Assembly (NCBI RefSeq): GCF_000337775.1
Contig: NZ_AOLQ01000022.1
Coordinates: 1-53,742 of the forward strand
From: Haloarcula vallismortis ATCC 29715
GTDB taxonomy: Archaea; Halobacteriota; Halobacteria; Halobacteriales; Haloarculaceae
Length of the DNA stretch: 53,742 nt
Direction of reading: 5' to 3'
Both the position numbers and the translations under genes were made by a program. Shown in pieces: positions 36,795 through 44,631 of this stretch (position 1 is the first letter of the stretch; each line of letters starts with the position of its first letter). A model generated the notes under the pieces. That model searched no databases, was not told the origin of the DNA, and worked only from the letters and a program-made list of their open reading frames with translations.

Positions 36795-37931
36795 ATGAGA
36801 CGCCCTCCAACCCCCACGACCGGACAGCTAGTGCCACTCGCTGCCCTCCTTGGTGTGATGCTGCTGGTCGCATACCCGGGCTTTGCTGCTGCCGCAGGAA
36901 GCCCGACAGCCGATGGACACTCGCCATCGACGACGACGCACGGTCACACCATCACAGCCGAGTCGGCGACCCCACAGACGGAATGCTCAGTGCACCACGA
37001 ACACCCTGAGGCACCGGCCACCGCCTCCTCGTACCACTATGTCGACGGACTCGGGGCCGCGTCGGCGACCAACTGGACCGCCGGCGAAATCCTCCGTATC
37101 GGCGCAGACGGAGACTGTTCGCTTGGTGTCCGCGACAACGCCACCGCGACGCTTACCGCCACGACAGTCAACGCCAGTCAGGGCACTGTAACCGGTGTCG
37201 TTGACGTGGGTCGTGGCGGGGCGCTACGGGTCGTTGAGCGCGCCGACGGGAACGCCACAGCTGCAGTGTCCATCCAGAATGTCGGTCGAGAGAATAACGA
37301 CCGCATCGACATCATCGCGACGGACGAAAGCGGAACAGTGGCGTCCAAGCGCATCACAGCTCCCACTGGTCGGTTCTTCGCCGTCGAGATCCGCTGGTAT
37401 CCGAACGGGACTGCACAGGTCGCGCTGTGGGATACTGACCAGCAGCGCCGGGACCGCGTGATCAGAACGGTTTCGACCAGCACTGCAAACACCGCTTGGC
37501 AGGTCCAGCTCGATGGCCGAGCATATCTCGACGAAATCGCAGTTGGGACCCACGACACTGCGACGACCACCACCAAGGACGGCGGGCAGCCATCGGAGTC
37601 ACCCGTCCAGGCCACGGACACAGTGGACCAGAATGACGAGACAGGGACACCGGACACGGTCAGTTTCAATCCCAGGCCTGAGGAAAGACAGCCCGAGGAA
37701 TCTCAGTCCGGCCTCCTGTTCGGCCCGCTCACAGCGATTGGTGGCGCGCTCATGTACCGGTATGCGTACGGAGTCACGAAGTTGTGCGAGCAACTGGACG
37801 CCATCGGGAGCACAACCCGTTCCAGTGCGGTCGAGCCAGCCGACTGGAACGTTATGCTCACGAAACTGGCGGGCGCAGCCGGTTGTGTCTTCGGTCTCAT
37901 CTGGTTTCTTTCCGCCGTATTGCGCGTCTGA
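36795..37931 (+). CDS. Exported, membrane-anchored protein of unknown function
   Basis: This is a 378-residue protein. A signal-type helix (residues 12-34) is followed by an extracellular region rich in Thr, Asn and Asp with several Asn-X-Ser/Thr sites (NWTAG, NATATL, NASQG, NATAAV, NGTAQ). The C-terminal third has a Pro/Glu/Gln-rich linker (about 275-305) and two hydrophobic segments, about 308-325 (LLFGPLTAIGGALMY) and 355-377 (LAGAAGCVFGLIWFLSAVL). A His/Cys-containing segment, ECSVHHEHPEA, may bind metal. No domain recognised. It sits between the second kinase and the KH-domain gene. Confidence 0.75.
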   Translation: MRRPPTPTTGQLVPLAALLGVMLLVAYPGFAAAAGSPTADGHSPSTTTHGHTITAESATPQTECSVHHEHPEAPATASSYHYVDGLGAASATNWTAGEILRIGADGDCSLGVRDNATATLTATTVNASQGTVTGVVDVGRGGALRVVERADGNATAAVSIQNVGRENNDRIDIIATDESGTVASKRITAPTGRFFAVEIRWYPNGTAQVALWDTDQQRRDRVIRTVSTSTANTAWQVQLDGRAYLDEIAVGTHDTATTTTKDGGQPSESPVQATDTVDQNDETGTPDTVSFNPRPEERQPEESQSGLLFGPLTAIGGALMYRYAYGVTKLCEQLDAIGSTTRSSAVEPADWNVMLTKLAGAAGCVFGLIWFLSAVLRV

Positions 37932-38051
37932 CCGGCCACGTCGCACTATGTAACGGACAACTGACCGCCAGCCGAGGGGTGTCACTTGGTACCAGCCAGT
38001 CCAGACGCCGAAGTTTTAAACAGGCAGACCCTCCTAAAAAGAGGTATACTT

Positions 38052-38600
38052 ATGCAACACGTGAAGATTCCGCAGGACCGTATCGGTGTGCTGATCGGCG
38101 AGGGCGGTGAGACCATGCGCGAGATCGAGGAGCGCGCAGAGGTCCGACTGGATATCGATTCCGAGGACGGCACAGTGAAAGTCGAGTCCGTCGGCGACCC
38201 CGTAACGGCACTGAAAGGCCCTGACATCGTGAAGGCCATCGGCCGCGGGTTCGCCCCCGACGATGCGCTGGCGCTCCTCGACGACGACATGATGATGTTC
38301 GAACTCATCGACATCGAGGCCGCCTCCCGTAACAAGAACGACTTCCGTCGCCAGAAGGGGCGTCTCATCGGCGAGGGCGGCCGAACGCGGGAACTCATGC
38401 AAGAGCTCTCCGGCGCGGCTGTGGTCATCTACGGCTCGACGCTGGGCATCATCGGCGGTCCGGAGCAGGTCGACGCCGTCCGAGAAGCCGCTGAGATGAT
38501 TCTCGACGGTGCGCCACACGGCTCCGTCTACTCGTTCCTCGAACGCAAACACAACGAGATGAAGCACAAGGGCCTCGAATACCACCAGTTCACCGGGTAG
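38052..38600 (+). CDS. KH-domain RNA-binding protein (Dim2/Krr1-like)
   Basis: This is a 182-residue protein with two KH-like domains: RIGVLIGEGGETMREIEER (about 9-27) and RLIGEGGRTRELMQELSG (about 98-115), each with a GxGG loop variant (GEGG). Its eukaryotic relative Dim2/Pno1 acts with Rio kinases in small-subunit assembly, matching the rio1 and aIF1A genes upstream. The C-terminal VYSFLERKHNEMKHK is typical. ATG 38052 is 8-15 bases after the position expected for a start from the TATA-like TTTTAAA at 38014-38020. Confidence 0.92.
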   Translation: MQHVKIPQDRIGVLIGEGGETMREIEERAEVRLDIDSEDGTVKVESVGDPVTALKGPDIVKAIGRGFAPDDALALLDDDMMMFELIDIEAASRNKNDFRRQKGRLIGEGGRTRELMQELSGAAVVIYGSTLGIIGGPEQVDAVREAAEMILDGAPHGSVYSFLERKHNEMKHKGLEYHQFTG

Positions 38601-38724
38601 ATACTGTTGTTCGGCCGTTCGCCCGACGATTGCGCGCCACGCGACGGTGTAAGCACGCGTGGTCGCTGTCAGGTTGTCACAGACGCACCACACCGTTTTG
38701 CCGCAACAGGCTCTACGAGGAGGT

Positions 38725-39168
38725 ATGCCGACCATCGCCGAGACGCACATCGTCAACCGCGAGCGCGTCCAGCCAACTCACGCGAACAACTACCAGAGCG
38801 CTCACGGCGGCATCGTCATGAAGTGGATGGACGAGATCGGGGCGATGTCGGCCATGCGGGCCGCCAGGGAGTCCTGCGTGACCGCACAGATGTCCCGCGT
38901 CGACTTCGAGCGGCCGATTCCTATCGGCGACACTGCCCTTATCGACTCATATGCCTACGCGACTGGCCGAACTAGCGTCCGGGTCCGTATCGAGGTCGCT
39001 CGCGAGGACCCCCACACAGGCGAAACGGAGGAAACGACCAGCGCGTACGCCACCTTCGTCGCCGTCGACGACGGGACACCGACGCCCGTCCCCGAACTGA
39101 CCGCCGAAAGCGAGGAGTGCCGTGAACTGCGGGACAGAGCGCTGGCTGAGGAACCCGAGCGAGACTGA
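38725..39168 (+). CDS. Acyl-CoA thioesterase (hotdog fold)
   Basis: This is a 147-residue hotdog-fold protein of the BFIT/YciA type. The segment HANNYQSAHGGIVMKWMDEI has the HGG motif with the Asp used in acyl-CoA hydrolysis, and VDFERPIPIGDTALIDSYAY without a break follows on the next strands. A C-terminal acidic tail is present. Likely substrates are medium or long-chain acyl-CoAs. ATG 38725 is the family start; the longer frame is not homologous. It stands alone after the KH protein. Confidence 0.88.
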   Translation: MPTIAETHIVNRERVQPTHANNYQSAHGGIVMKWMDEIGAMSAMRAARESCVTAQMSRVDFERPIPIGDTALIDSYAYATGRTSVRVRIEVAREDPHTGETEETTSAYATFVAVDDGTPTPVPELTAESEECRELRDRALAEEPERD

Positions 39169-39205
39169 GGCGAGTCAGTCGGCTGGGAGGTGTGCCGGTC
39201 AGCAA

Positions 39206-40222
39206 TTAGACGCTGATGAACTTCTTGCTACGGCCTTCGGGCCGCTCGGCTATCTCTGGGAGGACGGTGAGCCACTGGCCGAGCGTACTCGCTCGGCGAG
39301 CCACGCTTGAGTCGGACAGGTCCGTCTCGGCAGCCAGCACCGCCTTCAGCTCATCGTACGAGAGGGACCCGCGCTCCGCTATCACCGTCGCAAGGCGGTC
39401 GACAATTTCGACCTGTCGAAGCCCAGCAATGAGTCGCTCACGGGCCGCGTCGGTATCGCACGACTCGTGCAGGCGGAGGTATTCGACCCCATGCTTCGTC
39501 AACCCCCAGCGACGGACCTCACGACCGTCGACCTCCGTCGGCGTGTCCTCGTGTACGAAGCCCAACAGCCAGCCCGCAGTGCCGTAGAGGTCAGCGTGCC
39601 GCGAGTCAAACTCCGGGACGGCACGGTTGATTTCTGCTCTGGTGCCGTCCGTCTCGTCGATGGCCGTCAAGAACTCCCGAAGCGATTCGAAACTGTTGGC
39701 AAGCGGGACCTCGTTCGAGGGAATCGTATCGATCCGCTCCGGTTCGGTCAGCGCGTCCCAAAACGCCGGCTGTAGCTCGTAGCCACTGACCTTCTCCGCA
39801 ACACCGATGTTGTTGCTGACCATCGTTGCCGCGAGTTGCGCCCCGTCGACGAGGTGTATCTGAAGGTTCTCGGCCGCTCGTCTCGCCGGCCCTGTAAACG
39901 AACTGGAGGTGAGATAGGTTCCCGTCTGGTAGTTTCCCTGTGTCAGTGCCCCACTGAACCGCTGTACGTGCCCGCTGCTAACCGTATTGCCTTCGTCGTA
40001 TCGCTTGACCTGCGCGCCGAACAACACCCGGACGACATCCTCATCGATGACGCCCTCGACATCGATGCCGTCGTCCTGCCGGAACGCCGTTACCTGCATC
40101 GACTCTGTCTCGAGGCGGCGGCTGAGGACCATCTTGCACAGAATCTCGAACTGCTCCGGCGACACCTCGTACATCCTGTCTCGGAGATGGTCTTGCATAG
40201 CCGCGGCGTGCATATCTCTCAC
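39206..40222 (-). CDS. Mrr-like restriction endonuclease domain protein
   Basis: This is a 338-residue protein with an N-terminal PD-(D/E)xK nuclease of the Mrr family: the helix EQFEILCKMVLSRRLETE, the acidic site in DDGIDVEGV (Asp54) and AQVKRY (Gln71, Lys73), then YLTSSSFTGPAR. The C-terminal half (about 180-338) has helical, winged-helix-like segments including LSYDELKAVLAAETDLSDSS. No methyltransferase or specificity subunit is adjacent, so it looks like a stand-alone, probably modification-dependent nuclease. Several in-frame ATGs exist near 40222, 40213 and 40198; the first is given. It lies 197 bp from tRNA-Thr, on its 3' side. Confidence 0.82.
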   Translation of the reverse strand: MRDMHAAAMQDHLRDRMYEVSPEQFEILCKMVLSRRLETESMQVTAFRQDDGIDVEGVIDEDVVRVLFGAQVKRYDEGNTVSSGHVQRFSGALTQGNYQTGTYLTSSSFTGPARRAAENLQIHLVDGAQLAATMVSNNIGVAEKVSGYELQPAFWDALTEPERIDTIPSNEVPLANSFESLREFLTAIDETDGTRAEINRAVPEFDSRHADLYGTAGWLLGFVHEDTPTEVDGREVRRWGLTKHGVEYLRLHESCDTDAARERLIAGLRQVEIVDRLATVIAERGSLSYDELKAVLAAETDLSDSSVARRASTLGQWLTVLPEIAERPEGRSKKFISV

Positions 40223-40418
40223 CAGCGGCCACGCTCACATAAGCGCCGGGCATGGTTTCGGTGGCCGCGACAATGCGCTTCGGAATCGAGCCGGCCGGAA
40301 TCTGCACCGGAGGCAGAATCGCGTCGCTCGCCTTCCAGAGATTCAAATCCCGGTTCTGACTCTCCAACGACAGTAGCCACTCGGCGACGGACCGTCTCGC
40401 AGAAGTGTGGTCGGAAGA

Positions 40419-40490
40419 AGCCTAGGCCGGAATTTGAATCCGGGGTCTCGTCCTTACCAAGGACGCGCTTTACCGCTAAGCTACCCAGGC
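40419..40490 (-). tRNA. tRNA-Thr (anticodon GGT)
   Basis: On the minus strand the 72 bases fold as a cloverleaf: acceptor GCCTGGG with CCTAGGC, a D arm GCTT...AAGC, an anticodon stem CGTCC/GGACG enclosing TTGGTAA with anticodon GGT, a TTCAAAT T loop, and a T discriminator. GGT reads ACC/ACT threonine codons. The CCA end is not encoded. No intron is seen. Confidence 0.93.
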
Positions 40491-40557
40491 ACGCATCAAT
40501 GTGTATCCGGCAATTGTCTAAAGTCGTTTCGATTCGGGACCGGTGTGTCGGTTAGTA

Positions 40558-41214
40558 TCAGTGGTCGGCGGCGGCCTCGGTCCCGTCCCCGGACGGCTGT
40601 TCGGCACCCGCGCGAGCTCGAAGGGCGTCAGCGACCTCCTCACCGAGCAGGTCACCGTTCGACGGGAGGCCGTCGACGGCCAGTTCGGTCGCGTACTCCC
40701 GAAGCGTCGGCGTGGGTCGGATGCCGGCAGCGGTGACACCGGCGACCACGGCGAGTTCAAGAACGTCGGTTTCCAGCGCGGTGTCGAGGCTTTCGTCGTC
40801 GGTCGTCTGACGAACTGTCTGGTCGTGGCCGAACGAACGGACGACAGCGACAGCGGCGTCGGCGGCTTCGGTTCTGGCGAGCAGGTAGAAGCCACGTGAG
40901 ACGAGGATGTCCGCGATGAGGATGTCCAGGTCGGCGGTGTCGCGGTCACCGTTGACCCAGGGGTCATCGCGGGCCAGTTGCCGAGTGAGCGAGAGCCCCT
41001 CGTAGATGAGTTGGACGCCGGCGGCTCGGTCAGCGACGCCGTCAGCCAGGTCGACCGGTGGGTCGCTGGTTACACCCGCGCTGACGAGCGTCAGGACGCC
41101 GGGCGCCAGCGACGCGTCATCCAGACGAGCGTCAATGCGCTCGTGAAGCCGGTCAGGCTCGACATCGTCGACTGCCGCCAACGCCGCTCGGCGAACTGCC
41201 GCCACTTCCTCCAT
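40558..41214 (-). CDS. Haloarchaeal DUF7114 protein, polyprenyl-synthase-like helical fold
   Basis: This is a 218-residue mostly helical acidic protein. The segment ADLDILIADILVSRGFYLLA resembles the helical face of prenyl synthases, but the DDxxD motifs are not seen, so catalysis of that type is unlikely. It has no signal or membrane segment. The assignment to DUF7114 is from memory. It is divergent from the enoyl-CoA hydratase gene, with 60 bp between them. Confidence 0.68.
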   Translation of the reverse strand: MEEVAAVRRAALAAVDDVEPDRLHERIDARLDDASLAPGVLTLVSAGVTSDPPVDLADGVADRAAGVQLIYEGLSLTRQLARDDPWVNGDRDTADLDILIADILVSRGFYLLARTEAADAAVAVVRSFGHDQTVRQTTDDESLDTALETDVLELAVVAGVTAAGIRPTPTLREYATELAVDGLPSNGDLLGEEVADALRARAGAEQPSGDGTEAAADH

Positions 41215-41274
41215 TATGAGGGTCTAGCGACGGGAAGGGCAAAGACCTTTGGAAACCGCAGAGTCACAGCAAGC

Positions 41275-41949
41275 ATGGTACAGACCACGAACAGCGATGG
41301 TATCCGGACCCTGACGCTCGACCGGCCAGACCAGCGCAATGCGCTCACCAGCGCGGCGCTGCGTGACCTCGAAGCGGCGGTCGAGTCCGCGACCGAGCCA
41401 GTGCTGTATCTACACGGCGATGGCGAGGCGTTCTGTGCCGGCGCGGATCTGGATGAGGTCAAGGCCCTCGATTCGGAGCGCGCCGAGGCGTTTGCGGCGC
41501 TGGGCCAGCGGGTCGCCCGGACACTCGAATCCTACGACGGGGCCGTCGTCGCCGGTATCGATGGCGCGGCACGGGGCGGCGGCGTCGAACTGGCACTAGC
41601 CTGTGATATCCGTGTAGCGACACCCGATGCAACGCTGGCCGAGACAGGAGTCAAGCTCGGCTTGTTCGGCGCGTGGGGTGGGACCGCGCGGCTCCCCGAT
41701 ATCGTCGGGACCGGCGACGCATTGGATATCGCGCTGTCTGGTCGAACGCTCGACGCCGAGACGGCACTGCAGATGGGGCTGGTCTCGCGAGTCACTGCGG
41801 AGCCGCGGGCCGTCGCCGAAGAGTTGGCGGGCGTCGACGCGGACGCGCTTCGAGTGCTGAAAGCACGGATACGAGACGATGCAGACAGCGAGACACAGGA
41901 GCGCCGCGAGCAGCGGGCCTTTGCCGAGCTCAACGCCAAGACGGAGTAG
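41275..41949 (+). CDS. Enoyl-CoA hydratase/isomerase family protein
   Basis: This is a 224-residue crotonase-fold protein. The oxyanion-hole segments AFCAGADLDEV (about residues 57-67) and AARGGGVELALACDI (about 101-115) are present, and the catalytic position reads AETGVKLGLFGAWGG. It is short for the family (usually about 255), having a shortened N-terminal region and a reduced C-terminus. Substrate unknown; fatty acid or aromatic degradation are both possible. ATG 41275 lies 60 bp from a divergent gene. Confidence 0.85.
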   Translation: MVQTTNSDGIRTLTLDRPDQRNALTSAALRDLEAAVESATEPVLYLHGDGEAFCAGADLDEVKALDSERAEAFAALGQRVARTLESYDGAVVAGIDGAARGGGVELALACDIRVATPDATLAETGVKLGLFGAWGGTARLPDIVGTGDALDIALSGRTLDAETALQMGLVSRVTAEPRAVAEELAGVDADALRVLKARIRDDADSETQERREQRAFAELNAKTE

Positions 41950-41987
41950 GAAAGGGTACAAGACGCCGCCTCGCGTACGGACTGCTA

Positions 41988-42758
41988 ATGGTCGACTGTG
42001 AGTATTGCTCTGAATCGTTCGACGGCGACGACGCCTATCTCGACCACCTCGCCGACGCTCACGACGGCGAGCTGGGTGCGATTGACCGACGGCGAGTCGA
42101 GGAGCATACCGGAGGCGGGGACGGCACCGCCCTCCCGGTCGGACCAATCGTCATCGGCATCGTCGTGGTGTTCGCTATCGGGCTTACAGCGTACGCGACC
42201 CAGCTGAGTGGTGGGGGCGGCGGCAGCGACACAGACCTCGTCGGAACGACGGGCGCACAGCCGCTCTCGGCGGTCGAGGCCGACGGCGTCGAGGCGTCGT
42301 CGCTCGATGGGGCCGGGAACAGCGACCGCCTGGCCGGCGTCGAGCAGTTCCCGGACAGAGGGACCAACCACGTCGAAGCGGGGAGCGCCATCGACTACCA
42401 GCGGGTCCCGCCGCTCTCCGGGACGCACTACGCCTCGACAGTCGATGCAGGCTTCTACGAGGCGACGCCACTGCTCGGTTCGCTCGTCCACACGCTCGAA
42501 CACGGCGCGGTCGTCGTCTACTACGACCCCGACGAGATCTCACCCGAGGCCAAGGAGAGCCTGCGGGAGTTCTCCAGCACCCACACCGGCACCTGGCGGA
42601 GCGTCGTCGCCGTCCCGAACCCCAACGACGATCCACGGGCACCATACGTCGTGACCGCGTGGCGACACGAGCTAACGATGGACAGCTACGACGCCGAAAC
42701 CATCCACGCGTTCCTCTCGGAGTATCTGGGTCGCGGCCCAGAGAACCCGGTTCGTTAG
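41988..42758 (+). CDS. DUF3105 membrane protein with N-terminal C2H2 zinc finger
   Basis: This is a 256-residue protein. It begins with a small zinc-finger, CEYCSESFDGDDAYLDHLAD and the following His, then one membrane helix (about residues 48-68, VGPIVIGIVVVFAIGLTAYA) and a DUF3105 domain (about 115-256) containing PPLSGTHYAS, LVHTLEHGAVVVYYDPD and VVTAWRHELTMD. The conserved His residues in HTLEHG suggest metal or small-molecule binding. DUF3105 has no established function. The domain lies outside the membrane while the finger is inside. Confidence 0.85.
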   Translation: MVDCEYCSESFDGDDAYLDHLADAHDGELGAIDRRRVEEHTGGGDGTALPVGPIVIGIVVVFAIGLTAYATQLSGGGGGSDTDLVGTTGAQPLSAVEADGVEASSLDGAGNSDRLAGVEQFPDRGTNHVEAGSAIDYQRVPPLSGTHYASTVDAGFYEATPLLGSLVHTLEHGAVVVYYDPDEISPEAKESLREFSSTHTGTWRSVVAVPNPNDDPRAPYVVTAWRHELTMDSYDAETIHAFLSEYLGRGPENPVR

Positions 42759-42779
42759 CGCCTGAAACGACAAAAAGAC

Positions 42780-43613
42780 TCAGTACAGCGGGTCCGGACC
42801 CGGTGGCATCGCGCGCTTGTGGGCGCTCGATTTGTACATCTCACGGACAGTCTCGACGACATCGAGCGGGACACCAAGCCGGTCGGCTGTCGCAGCCGCC
42901 GGAACACCGCCGTCGATGTGCAGAGCGAGGATAGAGTCGAGCGTGTCGTAGTCCATCCCCATCTCGTCGGCGTCGGTTTGTCCGGCCCACATCTCGGCGC
43001 TAGCGGTCTTTTCGGCGAGGTCATCAGGGACACCGATATGTTTCGCCAGCTGCCGGACCTGTTGTTTGTACAGCGGCGCGATAGGATGGCAGTCCACGGC
43101 ACCGTCGCCGTATTTCGTGTAGTAGCCGACCAATGCCTCGCTACGGTTTCCAGTCCCCAGTACCAGCGCCTGTTCGTGGTTGCCGACGAGATAGTTCAGC
43201 ACCGCTCGACAGCGAACCCGAAGGTTGCCAACGGCGAGCTGATCGTCCTCGGCGTCCGGATAGGCATCGAGGAACGCGTCGACCAGCGGGTTGATCTCGA
43301 TGACGTCGTACTCGATGCCGAGCAGGTCGTTGGCTACCCGTTCGGCGTCGCTCATGTTGTCGGCACGGTTGACCTCGCTTGGCATTACGAGTCCGTGAAC
43401 GGCGTCACGGCCGAGCGCGTCGACGGCCAGATGCGAGACAAGCGTGCTATCGATGCCACCCGAAAGCCCCATCACAACGGTGTCGACACCGGCGGCGTCG
43501 ACCTGCTCCTCGATGAACGACGTGATATGGTCGTGATGCGCCTCCAATTCAGCCTCAGAGAACGTCAGGTTCAGCGGCTCATCGGCACGGACAATGGATT
43601 CGGCCGTTGCCAT
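42780..43613 (-). CDS. nadE: NH3-dependent NAD+ synthetase
   Basis: This is a 277-residue N-type ATP pyrophosphatase that amidates nicotinic acid adenine dinucleotide to NAD+, the final step of NAD synthesis. The PP-loop is MGLSGGIDSTLVSHLAV (about residues 48-64); GTGNRSEALVGYYTKYGDG binds substrate and SAEMWAGQTDADEMGMDYD is the conserved loop. No glutaminase domain, so it uses ammonia. Length is normal. ATG 43613 is at the expected N-terminus. It ends 21 bp from the convergent DUF3105 gene. Confidence 0.93.
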   Translation of the reverse strand: MATAESIVRADEPLNLTFSEAELEAHHDHITSFIEEQVDAAGVDTVVMGLSGGIDSTLVSHLAVDALGRDAVHGLVMPSEVNRADNMSDAERVANDLLGIEYDVIEINPLVDAFLDAYPDAEDDQLAVGNLRVRCRAVLNYLVGNHEQALVLGTGNRSEALVGYYTKYGDGAVDCHPIAPLYKQQVRQLAKHIGVPDDLAEKTASAEMWAGQTDADEMGMDYDTLDSILALHIDGGVPAAATADRLGVPLDVVETVREMYKSSAHKRAMPPGPDPLY

Positions 43614-43832
43614 AGTCTCTAGTTGGACGGACGGAACTAATACCCATCTATCGGCGTGATATTTTCGGACACGCGTCCAGTCAAAACGCTACGTTCAAGT
43701 GCAGTCGCTGTGCACAGTTCGACACGGGGTTCGCAGGTCCGACGGACCTGCAGTCTACCGAAGTGCGCCCGTGGTGAGCAAAGCCGACAGATTTGCGAGC
43801 CTCGGCGCGCGAGTGAACGCAGTGGCCGATGC

Positions 43833-43903
43833 GCGCCGGTGGTCCAGTGGTAGGACATTGCCTTCCCAAGGCAATAGCCCGGGTTCAATTCCCGGCCGGC
43901 GCA
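43833..43903 (+). tRNA. tRNA-Gly (anticodon CCC)
   Basis: The 71 bases form a full cloverleaf: acceptor GCGCCGG with CCGGCGC and A discriminator, D arm GTCC...GGAC, anticodon stem TTGCC/GGCAA enclosing TTCCCAA (anticodon CCC, reading GGG), variable TAGC, and T arm CCGGG-TTCAATT-CCCGG. The 3' end is repeated several times in the following 300 bp, suggesting integrations at this tRNA. Confidence 0.95.
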
Positions 43904-43929
43904 CTCCCTGCGGTCGTTTGCCGCCCGAT
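43890..43929 (+). repeat. Direct repeat B, first copy (overlaps tRNA-Gly 3' end)
   Basis: These 40 bases, beginning in the T arm and acceptor of tRNA-Gly and running past its end, recur identically at 44115-44154. Beyond them one base differs, then four more match. The copy overlapping the tRNA is presumably the ancestral one. Confidence 0.8.
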
Positions 43930-43931
43930 AT

Positions 43932-43970
43932 TCGCAAACGCTCCGCGTTTGCTCACTCCCGGCCGGCGCA
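43932..43970 (+). repeat. Direct repeat A, first copy
   Basis: These 39 bases are identical to 44090-44128. They contain a hairpin, GCAAACGC-TCC-GCGTTTGC at 43934-43952, and end with the tRNA-Gly acceptor end CCCGGCCGGCGCA. The remainder of a tRNA is absent. Confidence 0.8.
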
Positions 43971-44066
43971 TTTTGCTGCGAGCAATTCGCGAGCAGCAAA
44001 TGCAGTCCACAGGGAATTGAATCACGCGAGGCGAACGGAGTGAGTCTCGCCATCGGGTTCAATCAC

Positions 44067-44085
44067 CGACAGACTCCGTCTGTCG
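44067..44085. repeat. Hairpin CGACAGAC-TCC-GTCTGTCG
   Basis: Eight perfect base pairs enclose a TCC loop between the two copies of repeat A. Sequence differs from the repeat A hairpin while stem length and loop are the same. Confidence 0.6.
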
Positions 44086-44089
44086 TGGC

Positions 44090-44128
44090 TCGCAAACGCT
44101 CCGCGTTTGCTCACTCCCGGCCGGCGCA
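44090..44128 (+). repeat. Direct repeat A, second copy
   Basis: This is an exact 39-base copy of 43932-43970, offset 158 bases. Its 3' end overlaps repeat B, producing another tRNA-Gly acceptor end at 44116-44128. Confidence 0.8.
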
Positions 44129-44154
44129 CTCCCTGCGGTCGTTTGCCGCCCGAT
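44115..44154 (+). repeat. Direct repeat B, second copy
   Basis: This is an exact 40-base copy of 43890-43929, offset 225 bases, including the sequence past the tRNA 3' end. Its arrangement with repeat A shows at least two duplication or integration steps. Confidence 0.8.
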
Positions 44155-44179
44155 GTTCGTGAACCACTAGTTCGCTCAC

Positions 44180-44193
44180 TCCCGGCCGACGTA
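44180..44193 (+). repeat. Degenerate fourth tRNA-Gly 3' end
   Basis: TCCCGGCCGACGTA resembles the tRNA-Gly end TCCCGGCCGGCGCA with two changes. It is preceded by CTCAC as in the other copies. Confidence 0.6.
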
Positions 44194-44330
44194 TGTTGCT
44201 GCGAACAGCCAGAGACGCGAAGTGAGTGGCAGACCGATACACAGGCGGAATACGACTCCAGCTTCGCTGGTGTTCTTCTAGGTGCGTAGAGTGAATAGTT
44301 ATGTGAGCAGTATGTGTATTTAGCTAACAT

Positions 44331-44471
44331 ATGCCACGACCATCTACTCGACCTCACAATCCTCTCCGGGAATGTAAGCAATGCGGCGAACCGGTAATCA
44401 AGACAGCAGACGCAGAGTTCGAGTGCGTGGAGTGCGGATGGCAGCCAGCAGCAGACAGTCCGCTCTCGTAA
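44331..44471 (+). CDS. Small zinc-ribbon protein, 46 aa
   Basis: This is a 46-residue basic-start protein with a zinc ribbon: CKQCGEPVI and CVECGWQPA give two CxxC knuckles. Codon use differs from neighbours, with many A- or T-ending codons (CCA, CGA, TCT, ACT, CCT, AAT, GTA, GCA), suggesting recent acquisition. It follows the tRNA-Gly mosaic, so it may be cargo left by an integrated element. The upstream AT-rich sequence (about 44300-44330) could supply a leaderless promoter. No close family identified. Confidence 0.7.
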   Translation: MPRPSTRPHNPLRECKQCGEPVIKTADAEFECVECGWQPAADSPLS

Positions 44472-44631
44472 TCGAGATTCGGGGTGGCCGGTGCTGGTGT
44501 GCCGGTCACCGGTAAATGTCGGGCGTGGGGCGGACCGAATGTGTCGCTACGACACCGTTGGTACTAACGGGAAGCGTGAGCCCGTGGACCGCGGGATACT
44601 TGTCGGGGCCGGGCATACCCAGTGCCAACAG

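Larger units (their letters stand above)
43904..44330. other. Spacer filled with tRNA-Gly 3'-end fragments and hairpins
   Basis: No gene is evident in these 427 bases. They contain direct repeats of the tRNA 3' end, T-arm fragments in both orientations (CGGGTTCAAT at 44054-44063, and the complement GGGAATTGAA at 44012-44021), and several perfect hairpins. The last 120 bases are relatively AT-rich and probably carry the promoter of the small zinc-ribbon gene at 44331. Confidence 0.6.
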
